Assembly: GCA_047639675.1 (NCBI GenBank) | Contig: JBLIOI010000010.1 | Location: 3,137-67,136 of the forward strand | Length of the DNA stretch: 64,000 bases | Direction: 5' to 3' | Source: JABACD01 sp047639675 | GTDB lineage: Bacteria > Planctomycetota > UBA1135 > GCA-002686595 | Notes under the pieces: generated by a model | Told to the model about the DNA's origin: nothing | Databases searched by the model: none | The model's input: the letters and a program-made list of their open reading frames with translations, nothing else | Made by a program: the position numbers and the translations under genes | In this document: positions 43,055 through 50,083 of the stretch, piece after piece | How the letters are laid out: every line of letters begins with the position of its first letter | Numbering within the stretch: the stretch's first letter is position 1

Positions 43055-43786
43055 ATGAACGAGATCGAGAAGTTTCAGGCGGAAGTCCGCGAGAACATCA
43101 GCAACCTTGGCAAGTCCGCTGAAATGCAGCAGCTCGGCATGGACTTTGTCGGCAAGACCGCGCCCGAGAAGTACAGCTACAACTTCAGCTGGATGGGGCG
43201 CCCGATCATTCAATTTCCGCAAGACATGATCGCCATGCAGGAAATATTCTGGAAGGTGCAGCCTGACCTCGTGATCGAGACTGGTATTGCGCACGGAGGT
43301 TCGCTGGTGTTCTACGCCTCCTTGCTTGAGCTGATCGGCAAGGGGCGCGTGCTTGGCATCGATATCGATATTAGAGATCATAATCGTGTTGAAATCGAGA
43401 AGCACCCGATGGCCGGTCGCATCGACATGATCCAAGGCTCAGCGATTGACGATGGGATTGCTCGGGAAGTAGCAGAGCATGCAAAGAGCGCAGAAACTGT
43501 CTTGGTCGTTCTTGATTCAAATCACACACACGCTCACGTCAAACGTGAACTAGAGCTCTACTCTCCGTTGGTCTCGGTCGGAAGCTACTGTGTTGTCTTT
43601 GACACGGTGGTTGAAGATATGCCGCCCGGATCGTTCCCCGGCCGCCCTTGGGACATCGGCGACAATCCGAAGACGGCTGTTCATGAGTTCATCGAAACGA
43701 ACGATCAGTTTGAAATTGATGCGGCGATTCACGAGAAGCTCCTGATCACTGTCGCTCCTGACGGTTACCTCAAGCGGGTTCGATAA
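43055..43786 (+). CDS. CmcI-like SAM-dependent methyltransferase (cephalosporin hydroxylase family)
   Basis: The 243-aa protein has an N-terminal helical region then a Rossmann SAM domain with PDLVIETGIAHGGSLVFYASLLEL (motif I), RVLGIDIDIRDHNR, and VLVVLDSNHTHAHVKRELELYSPLV (metal-binding DSNH), as in CmcI and rhamnosyl-O-methyltransferases. These enzymes methylate sugar hydroxyls in surface polysaccharides and glycolipids. The gene starts 27 bp after rfbF and is followed 5 bp later by the acetyltransferase gene, consistent with one operon for a modified sugar. Confidence 0.82.
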   Translation: MNEIEKFQAEVRENISNLGKSAEMQQLGMDFVGKTAPEKYSYNFSWMGRPIIQFPQDMIAMQEIFWKVQPDLVIETGIAHGGSLVFYASLLELIGKGRVLGIDIDIRDHNRVEIEKHPMAGRIDMIQGSAIDDGIAREVAEHAKSAETVLVVLDSNHTHAHVKRELELYSPLVSVGSYCVVFDTVVEDMPPGSFPGRPWDIGDNPKTAVHEFIETNDQFEIDAAIHEKLLITVAPDGYLKRVR

Positions 43787-43791
43787 AGCAC

Positions 43792-44448
43792 GTGACTGGC
43801 GAGCGGCGACCTATCGTGATCTGGGGAGCGATCGGGCAAGCCGTGGTCTTGAGCGAGTTCGCTGCGCAGATTGGGCTCTCGATTCTGGCCCTCGTGGACA
43901 ACGACGAAGAACTGTCTTCGCCACTCGCTGGGGTGCCCTTGTTGCGTGGAGCTGCCGGGCTTGAGCGATGGTTAGCGCAGGCCGGTGGTGCGCAGCCGAT
44001 GGGTGCAATCGTTGCAGTAGGCGGCGCGCGAGGCTCAGTGCGCATGGAGCTAGCGGCAAGTATGCAAGCGATGGGGCTTCAGTCAGTCGATGCTGTGCAT
44101 CCGGCAGCCTATGTCGCCACTGACGCGACTTGCGGTGCAGGCTTGCAGGTCATGGCTGGAGCTGTCGTTGGTGCCCGCGCTCGCTTAGGTCAGCAGTGCC
44201 TGATCAACACCGGCGCAACTGTTGATCACGAGTGTCAATTGGATGACGGTGTACACGTCGGACCGGGAGCTAGCTTAGCGGGCTGCGTTCGCGTCGGGCG
44301 CCATAGCTTTGTAGGCACCGGTGCTGTTGTCTTGCCACGCATTCAGATCGGCTCCGATGTTGTGGTGGGGGCGGGCGCCGTCGTGACACGGGACCTTCCC
44401 GATGGAGTCGTTGTGGTCGGCAATCCAGCCCGAGTGTTGCGGAAGTAG
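43792..44448 (+). CDS. NeuD-like sugar O-acetyltransferase (left-handed beta-helix)
   Basis: The 218-aa protein starts at GTG 43792, 5 bp after the CmcI-like gene. The N-terminal half binds nucleotide-like ligands (IVIWGAIGQAVVLSEFA, LALVDNDEEL). The C-terminal half is a hexapeptide-repeat beta-helix (GAGLQVMAGAVVGARARLGQQCLINTGATVDHECQLDDGVHVGPGASLAG-type repeats; His in DHEC is the likely catalytic base). This layout matches the NeuD/PglD family that acetylates sialic acids, bacillosamine and similar sugars. Together with the DegT-type aminotransferase on the opposite strand it may form an N-acetylamino sugar. Confidence 0.85.
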   Translation: MTGERRPIVIWGAIGQAVVLSEFAAQIGLSILALVDNDEELSSPLAGVPLLRGAAGLERWLAQAGGAQPMGAIVAVGGARGSVRMELAASMQAMGLQSVDAVHPAAYVATDATCGAGLQVMAGAVVGARARLGQQCLINTGATVDHECQLDDGVHVGPGASLAGCVRVGRHSFVGTGAVVLPRIQIGSDVVVGAGAVVTRDLPDGVVVVGNPARVLRK

Positions 44449-44454
44449 TCGTGG

Positions 44455-45630
44455 CTACGCTTGCTTACTAGCCTCGTGCTCTAGGTAGGACCAGATCTCC
44501 GAGTAGCGCCAATCCTCGCGCTGCAGCAGCTTACTGTTGAGCAGAGACTTCGCATTGCGCGTGGCAGATTGAACGACTGCGCTCTTGCGAATCCTGCGAC
44601 CGAGGGAATTGCGGCGACGCTCGCTGCTTTTCAATCGGGCAGCCGTTTCATCACGTAGTTCCTGACTTTGTTCAGCAAGTGCTCGATTCCACTCAGCCAG
44701 CTCCTCATCCATGTCGACGCCAAGTACTACGGAGGACTGAATGGCATCGTAGCAGGCGCAGAAGTAGTTGGGCCAGTCGGGTTCGTGCTTCGTGAGCCGG
44801 CCGCCGAGCTCCTCACGTAACATGACGTAGTCGTTGTAGATGGAACCAGAAACTGTTCGCGCTTTGACCGGAACGCGATCGTAGAAGACGATATCGCCGC
44901 CGAGGGAGGCTGCAAACTCTTTGGCGAGCCCGGTTTTCATACGAACGCTGAGCCCGTTGCTGACGGTAGTATCAGAAAAGCAAACGAGGCCCTCTTCGAT
45001 GTAGGTCACCTCTTCGCAGTAGTTCAGCGCCTGGATAGCGAGGGTGTAGTCCGGTGAGACTGGAGGGAATAAACGTCCCAATGGAGCGTTGCGTATCTTC
45101 TGCAGGACATCCCGACGTATAGCGCTGTAGTGAGCGATCGGAAGACGGTGCTTTGCGTCTTGATAACTGCCATGCACAAGCGTGTCGAGCGCTTCGTCAG
45201 CGCTAAGGCTGTGGACAGGGCCGCGACCGCCATTGCGCCGAATTCGTTTTCCCAGCCCATAGTCCTCTAGCGAGTCCCACTGCCAGCGCAGGGCTTCGGG
45301 ATTACATTCTTCGACGACCTGCTGAATACGTGCCAACGCATGAAACTTCAAGGCTTGCTTGTCTTCAAGCAAACACAGGTACTCACCCTGCGCTCGATCG
45401 CAAGCAGCCTCCCAGTTGTCGCACATGCTTAGGCCTTCGACGCGCTCGTAGTGCAGTCGCGAGTCGTCGAATGTGCTGATCGCCTCACGAGTTTCCTCGT
45501 TCTCGCTATTGTCCGAGATCACCAACTCGAAGTCTTGAAGGGTCTGTTTGAGCACAGACGCGACGGCAATCTTCGTCAGCTTGGGACGATTGCGCGTGGG
45601 GATGACCACGCTGAACTTGGGACGTGCCAT
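44455..45630 (-). CDS. Glycosyltransferase family 2
   Basis: The 391-aa protein begins with the GT2 signature PKFSVVIPTRNRPKLTKIAVASVLKQT, ELVISDNSENEETREAI and an EDK triplet (LCLLEDKQALKF) at the position of the DXD metal motif. The last 100 residues are helical and basic, perhaps membrane-associated. It is the last gene of the minus-strand CDP-sugar operon and ends 6 bp from the convergent NeuD-like gene. It probably transfers the sugar made by this locus. Confidence 0.85.
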   Translation of the reverse strand: MARPKFSVVIPTRNRPKLTKIAVASVLKQTLQDFELVISDNSENEETREAISTFDDSRLHYERVEGLSMCDNWEAACDRAQGEYLCLLEDKQALKFHALARIQQVVEECNPEALRWQWDSLEDYGLGKRIRRNGGRGPVHSLSADEALDTLVHGSYQDAKHRLPIAHYSAIRRDVLQKIRNAPLGRLFPPVSPDYTLAIQALNYCEEVTYIEEGLVCFSDTTVSNGLSVRMKTGLAKEFAASLGGDIVFYDRVPVKARTVSGSIYNDYVMLREELGGRLTKHEPDWPNYFCACYDAIQSSVVLGVDMDEELAEWNRALAEQSQELRDETAARLKSSERRRNSLGRRIRKSAVVQSATRNAKSLLNSKLLQREDWRYSEIWSYLEHEASKQA

Positions 45631-45634
45631 GGCT

Positions 45635-46762
45635 TTAGGAAGGCTCTGCGCAGACTTTCACGTCGAGCAGACTGCGTAGGGTGTTCACAACGTACTCCGT
45701 ATCCTCGCGGGTCATGTCGAAGTTACTGGGCAGATTGAAACCGCGCTGGCCCACTCGCAGGCTAACGGGGTTTGTGTCTTGGTCGTCAAACATTGGGAAG
45801 CTACTGACAGGGTAGAAGAAGGGTCGCGCGCCAATCCCAGCTTCATTCAAGCGCGAGAGCAGAACGTCGCGTTCGATGCAATGGGCCTCTCCAAGCACCA
45901 CTGTTGGCATCCAGTAGGAATTGAGAGTGCCGTCGGGCTGAGGGTTCCAGGCGAGGTCCGTGATGCCTTGCGCGGCTTCGGTGTACCACTCGAAGATCTT
46001 GCGCTTCTTCTGAATGAGTTCGTCGATGCGCTCCAGTTGGGCGCAACCAAGTGCGGCCTGAATGTTCGACATGCGGTACTTGTAGCCAATCTGCTCACAC
46101 CAGAACATTTTGGGAACCTTGGGGTCGCGGCCATGGTTCTCAAGGATGGTGATTTGCTCCGCCAAGTCTGCGCGGTTAGTCACGAGCATACCCCCCTCAC
46201 CGGTGGTCATGGTCTTAGTCCCGTGAAAAGAGAACACGCCAATGTCACCGATGGAGCCCGCGCGTTGGTTGCCAATCATCGAACCGATGGCTTCCGCAGC
46301 ATCCTCGATGACAGCCAGACCATGGCGCTTCGCGATTTCAAGAATGGCCGGCATGTCTACCAAGTTGCCGTACACGTGGACGACCAAGATGGCTTTGGTC
46401 CTTGGCGTAATGGCTTCTTCCACTTGGGCGGGGTCGATGCACCAACTGTCTTGCAGCACATCAACGAATACAGGCTTTGCTCCCAGGTATGTAATTGGCG
46501 CGACGCTCGCAACCCAGGTTGCGTCAGGAACGATCACTTCGTCGCCGTGGCCGATACCGAGCGCGGCGAGTCCCATGTGCAGCGCGCCGGTGCAGCTGGA
46601 TGTGGGGAATGCAAACTGCGTTCCCATATGGCTGGCAAATTCATCCTGTAGCTTGTTCAGGGACTCGTAGCAACGCGAACCCCAACCGTGGGTCATGGCT
46701 TCGGTGACAGCAGAAATCTCGAGTTGCGTAATGCTCGGCTTCGCATAGGGGATGTTTCTCAT
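45635..46762 (-). CDS. DegT/DnrJ/EryC1/StrS-type sugar aminotransferase
   Basis: The 375-aa protein is a fold-type I PLP enzyme of the sugar aminotransferase family: PSITQLEISAVTEAMTHGWGS, GDEVIVPDATWVASV, PVFVDVLQDSWCIDP, VIEDAAEAIGSMIGNQRAG and the PLP-lysine block FSFHGTKTMTTGEGGML. It transfers an amino group onto a keto-sugar nucleotide. In this operon it follows the C-methyltransferase gene directly (TGAATG), so the product may be an amino sugar with a methyl branch or a 4-amino sugar. Confidence 0.9.
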   Translation of the reverse strand: MRNIPYAKPSITQLEISAVTEAMTHGWGSRCYESLNKLQDEFASHMGTQFAFPTSSCTGALHMGLAALGIGHGDEVIVPDATWVASVAPITYLGAKPVFVDVLQDSWCIDPAQVEEAITPRTKAILVVHVYGNLVDMPAILEIAKRHGLAVIEDAAEAIGSMIGNQRAGSIGDIGVFSFHGTKTMTTGEGGMLVTNRADLAEQITILENHGRDPKVPKMFWCEQIGYKYRMSNIQAALGCAQLERIDELIQKKRKIFEWYTEAAQGITDLAWNPQPDGTLNSYWMPTVVLGEAHCIERDVLLSRLNEAGIGARPFFYPVSSFPMFDDQDTNPVSLRVGQRGFNLPSNFDMTREDTEYVVNTLRSLLDVKVCAEPS

Positions 46763-47992
46763 TCAGCTCACCTCTAGCTCTGGGATGCAGGTCACAAATT
46801 GCCCGTCCCACTCGCGAATGTAGGCCAGTTGCTCGCGGATCTCGGGCAGGATATTCCAGGGCAAAACGAGCACGAAGTCCGGCTTGGCCTGCTGCAGGCG
46901 TTCTTCTGCGACGATCGGAATGTGGCTGCCCGGCATGTGTAGGCCCTGCTTGTGGGGGTTGCGATCGACGACGAACTCGATCAACTCCGTGCCTTTCACG
47001 CCGCAGTAATTGAGCAGAGTGTTGCCCTTGGCAGCGGCGCCGTAGGCCGCCACTTTGCGGCCGGCGCGGCGTTGTTCATTGAGGAAGTCGAGCAGCGACA
47101 TGCGGATCTTGTCCGCAGCGTCTTGCAAGCTCTGATAGCCCTCGGCGCTCTGCAGCCCCGCGTCGATTTCCTTTTGCAGGATGGCTGCGACTTGATCCGT
47201 CACGGCTAGCGAGTCGTGAGCAGCATGGCGCGCGAAGACGCGCAAGGAGCCGCCGTGGGTTGGAATTTCTTGTACATCGTAAACCGTCAATCCATGGGCT
47301 GCGAGAATCGCTTGGACGGCGGTCAATGACAGGTAGCTGAAGTGTTCGTGATAGATCGTGTCGAACTGATTCTCCTGGATCAGGTTCAGTAGATGGGGGA
47401 ACTCAAAGGTCAGTGTCCCTGTTGCGGCCAGCGCAATTGTGAAGCCTCTCACGAAGTCATTGATGTCCGGAACATGGGCTAACACATTATTGCCCAGCAT
47501 CAGGTCAAAGCCTGTTCCGCCAGCGAGCACCTTGGTGGCAGTCTCGTTACCCCAAAACTCTTCGAGGGTTTCGACACCCTTCGTGCGCGCTTGGGCAGCC
47601 GTTCCAGAAGTGGGTTCGACGCCGAGGGCAGGAATCCCCGCCTGGACGAAGTATTGGAGCAAGTAGCCGTCGTTGGAAGCGACCTCAAGTACGCGTGAGT
47701 TGGCGTCAAGGGCCAAGCGCTCGATCATCGAGGCCGTGTACGCCTTGCTGTGCGCCAACCAGGAGGTCGATACGGATGAGTAGTAGGCATAGTCGCCGGT
47801 GAAGATCTCATCGGACTGTTGGTACTCATCAATTTGCACTAGCCAGCAAGCTTCACAAACGAAAACGGCCAGCGGGAAGTACGTCTCAGGTTCGTCCAGT
47901 TGCGCAGTGCTGCGGTACGCATTGGAAGGCGGAGCGTTTACCAGATCAATGAAAGGAAGGCGGACGGGCGTCAGGCAGAATCGGCAGTTCAT
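46763..47992 (-). CDS. Sugar C-methyltransferase (TylC3/NovU type)
   Basis: The 409-aa protein has the three-part layout of NDP-sugar C-methyltransferases: an N-terminal zinc-binding part (CRFCLTPV and CEACWLVQ), a central SAM domain (RVLEVASNDGYLLQYF, GNNVLAHVPDINDFV, FEFPHLLNLI, TIYHEHFSYLSL) and a C-terminal domain (VAAYGAAAKGNTLLNYCGV, IEFVVDRNPHKQG). The HEHFSYLS block and AAKGNT block are family signatures. It probably methylates C3 of a CDP-4-keto-6-deoxyhexose. The start overlaps the epimerase stop by ATGA. Confidence 0.88.
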   Translation of the reverse strand: MNCRFCLTPVRLPFIDLVNAPPSNAYRSTAQLDEPETYFPLAVFVCEACWLVQIDEYQQSDEIFTGDYAYYSSVSTSWLAHSKAYTASMIERLALDANSRVLEVASNDGYLLQYFVQAGIPALGVEPTSGTAAQARTKGVETLEEFWGNETATKVLAGGTGFDLMLGNNVLAHVPDINDFVRGFTIALAATGTLTFEFPHLLNLIQENQFDTIYHEHFSYLSLTAVQAILAAHGLTVYDVQEIPTHGGSLRVFARHAAHDSLAVTDQVAAILQKEIDAGLQSAEGYQSLQDAADKIRMSLLDFLNEQRRAGRKVAAYGAAAKGNTLLNYCGVKGTELIEFVVDRNPHKQGLHMPGSHIPIVAEERLQQAKPDFVLVLPWNILPEIREQLAYIREWDGQFVTCIPELEVS

Positions 47993-48543
47993 AGTTCCAG
48001 GCCCTCGAAGGCTTGATCGAAGGGGGTAAGCGAAGCGTCACGCTCGGAGATTTCGGCGATTGGAAGGGGCCAATCGATCGCTAGCTCTGGACTCGCGTGA
48101 TGCACACCGCCTTGAAAGTCAGGCGCGTAGTTCGCCGTATGCAAGTAGAGCAGTTGACAGTTTGCTGTGAGCGTCTGAAAGCCATGCGCGAAGCCGCGCG
48201 GGATGTAGACCATGTTCTGTTCGGCTTCGTCAAGCGTCACCGCATGCCACTGACCAAAGGTGAGAGAGCCCTTGCGCAGGTCGACCATCACGTCATAAAC
48301 GCGGCCGGCGATACAGCGCACAAGCTTGTCCTCGGCATGGGGCGCCACTTGGAAGTGCACGCCCCGCAGGGTGCCTTGCTTGGATGTGAATGAGGAATTG
48401 ATTTGCTCGATAGCGCGCCCGCCATTCAGCTCGCTGAGTTCTTCCTGGCAGAACCAGCGTGAAAACCAACCACGAGAATCGGGTTTGCCCGTGGAGTGCA
48501 ATTGCGCAGCGCCCGCAAGCGGAAGATTCTCAATCGAAATCAT
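47989..48543 (-). CDS. rfbC: dTDP-4-dehydrorhamnose 3,5-epimerase family protein
   Basis: The 184-aa protein is RmlC-like: GWFSRWFCQEEL, IEQINSSFTSKQGTLRGVHFQ (with the catalytic His), DVMVDLRKGSLTFGQW, YIPRGFAHGF and YLHTANYAPDFQGGVHHASPE (active-site Tyr region). The start at ATG 48543 overlaps the rfbG stop as ATGA. Because the locus makes CDP-glucose derivatives, this member probably epimerises a CDP-4-keto-6-deoxyhexose rather than dTDP-sugar. It lies between the dehydratase and the C-methyltransferase, as in known branched-sugar cassettes. Confidence 0.85.
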   Translation of the reverse strand: MISIENLPLAGAAQLHSTGKPDSRGWFSRWFCQEELSELNGGRAIEQINSSFTSKQGTLRGVHFQVAPHAEDKLVRCIAGRVYDVMVDLRKGSLTFGQWHAVTLDEAEQNMVYIPRGFAHGFQTLTANCQLLYLHTANYAPDFQGGVHHASPELAIDWPLPIAEISERDASLTPFDQAFEGLEL

Positions 48544-49628
48544 AGAGCCCATTGAATCTCTTGCTGAGCTGCGCACTCGGTGTACTTGGCGATCTGCTCG
48601 GTGCTGATGGTTTGCGCGTCTTCGTAGTAGGAGCGGTACCACGCTACCGTTTCGTGCAAGGTTTCGTCGAGCCCCCAGACTGGCTTCCACTTGAGTTCGC
48701 GCAGCGCCTTGGTGCTATCTAGCATCAGCAGCCCAGCCTCATGGGGCGCATTCTCCTGGGGCGTGATCTCGCAACGAATCTCGGGCCAGGAACGCTGCAT
48801 GCGCTCGAACAAGCCTTCGGTCGTCAAGTTGGAGTCGAGCTCCGGACCGAAGTTCCAGGCGCTTGCAAACTCTTTGCGCTCGTTCAACAGTTCCGCTCCC
48901 AAGGCTAAGTACCCGGCTAGCGGTTCAAGTACATGCTGCCAGGGCCGGGAACTCTTCGGGTTACGAATCTCGACCGGGCGAGAAGCAGATGCGGCGCGCA
49001 TCACGTCGGGCACTAATCGATTCTCACACCAGTCGCCGCCTCCAATCACATTTCCGGCGCGTGCGGTGGCCACGAGTGCGTTGGATCCCTGGGTTGCCTC
49101 GAAGAACGATCGACGAAAGCTCGCGGTGAGAAGCTCGACGCAGGCTTTCGAGGCGCTGTACGGATCATGCCCACCTAGTTCGTCGTTCTCTCGGTAGCCA
49201 TAGAGCCACTCGCGATTTTCATAGCACTTGTCCGTCGTAATGACGATCACAGCTTTCACGCTCGGTATCTGCCGACAGGTGTCCAGCAAGCGCGCCGTTC
49301 CCATCACATTCGACTCAAAGGTCTCCAGCGGATCCTCGTAGGACTTGAGCACGAGGGGTTGGGCAGCCAGGTGAAATACGATCTCTGGTTGGGCTTCAAT
49401 CAACGCCTCACGTAGACGTGATCCTTGGTTTAGATTGCCGATGATCGAGTTCAGCCCAAGTTCCAGTAGGCCGTAATGACTAGGGCTGGTCGACGGTGCC
49501 AGGGCGTACCCCGTAACTTTCGCCTCTAGTTGCTCAAGCCACAGCGCGAGCCACGAGCCTTTGAAGCCCGTATGCCCGGTGAGGAATACGCGGCGGTTTC
49601 GATAAGCGGATTGAAAGGATGTGGCCAA
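48540..49628 (-). CDS. rfbG: CDP-glucose 4,6-dehydratase
   Basis: The 362-aa protein is an extended short-chain dehydrogenase with the NAD motif FLTGHTGFKGSWLALWLE, HLAAQPLVLKSYEDP, the TTDKCYENREW block and the catalytic YSASKACVE. ARAGNVIGGGDW and PWQHVLEPLAGYL are typical of RfbG. It converts CDP-glucose to CDP-4-keto-6-deoxyglucose. It is the first gene of the minus-strand operon; its substrate is supplied by RfbF from the convergent operon. A candidate -10 box lies about 60 bp upstream. Confidence 0.95.
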   Translation of the reverse strand: MATSFQSAYRNRRVFLTGHTGFKGSWLALWLEQLEAKVTGYALAPSTSPSHYGLLELGLNSIIGNLNQGSRLREALIEAQPEIVFHLAAQPLVLKSYEDPLETFESNVMGTARLLDTCRQIPSVKAVIVITTDKCYENREWLYGYRENDELGGHDPYSASKACVELLTASFRRSFFEATQGSNALVATARAGNVIGGGDWCENRLVPDVMRAASASRPVEIRNPKSSRPWQHVLEPLAGYLALGAELLNERKEFASAWNFGPELDSNLTTEGLFERMQRSWPEIRCEITPQENAPHEAGLLMLDSTKALRELKWKPVWGLDETLHETVAWYRSYYEDAQTISTEQIAKYTECAAQQEIQWAL

Positions 49629-49686
49629 AGTCTCTTCGGTCAGATGGGATGGGTGGCTGAGCAGAGTCCCTTGCCTGCCTGGTCTA

Positions 49687-49692
49687 ATTATA
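49687..49692 (-). promoter_or_regulatory. Candidate -10 box upstream of rfbG
   Basis: On the minus strand a perfect TATAAT lies 59-64 bp upstream of the rfbG ATG. The hexamer 17 bp further upstream (TTCCGG) is a weak -35, so the promoter is tentative, but location and match fit transcription of the rfbG operon. Confidence 0.4.
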
Positions 49693-49889
49693 GAAAGCTG
49701 AGGGGCCAGCCGGAACCGTGAAGCTCCCAGTGCTTATCCCCCCGGCAATGTGCCACACGGCGTAATCGATGTGTCCGGCGGAACGCATTGGTGAATATTC
49801 TCGAAATCTCGCAGTTCGAGATCGACTGGCTTCGAATTCGGTGTCTTAGCCATCGAGGGATGGGGGATCTGCTGAGCTGCGGACTTCAG

Positions 49890-49995
49890 CATCTGATCCA
49901 TCCACGGCAAGCCGGTTAGCGCCCAAGCTCGCGGCTCCAAAGGGGCTGCCATGGAACCCGTGAACTGAACTTGGGCATGGGCGACGAGATACACC
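49890..49995 (-). pseudogene. Relic of the planctomycete C-terminal domain
   Basis: The minus strand encodes VAHAQVQFTGS in one frame and FHGSPFGAASLGA in another, which correspond to VAHSQVHFTGS and FQGSPFGAASFGA in the domain at 53162-53494. The intervening residues are deleted and the frame changes at the junction, and the downstream FWYRD and Cys blocks are missing. It is a degraded copy. Confidence 0.6.
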
Positions 49996-50018
49996 GAGCG
50001 ACCTAGCGCAATTGAATC

Positions 50019-50057
50019 GGGCGGCGCAGAGGTTGTCTTCCCTGCGCCGCCCTTTTG
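50019..50057 (+). terminator. Terminator-like hairpin without an obvious gene
   Basis: GGGCGGCGCAG (50019-50029) pairs with CTGCGCCGCCC (50042-50052) and is followed by TTTTGTTC on the plus strand. The stem matches the terminator at 41861 in 11 of the 14 outer positions, including its GGGCGGCGCAG block. No plus-strand gene ends here; on the minus strand there is no T-run, so it would not fit the beta-helix gene ending at 50084. It may have come with a lost gene. Confidence 0.6.
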
Positions 50058-50083
50058 TTCTCCGGTGGTCTTGCCACGCGCAG

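Larger units (their letters stand above)
49693..50083. other. Intergenic region holding a decayed C-terminal-domain copy
   Basis: Between rfbG and the beta-helix gene I see no intact gene. A minus-strand relic of the secreted C-terminal domain lies at about 49890-49995, and a terminator-like hairpin at 50019-50052; both are listed separately. The rest (about 49693-49885) holds nothing I recognise. Confidence 0.5.
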
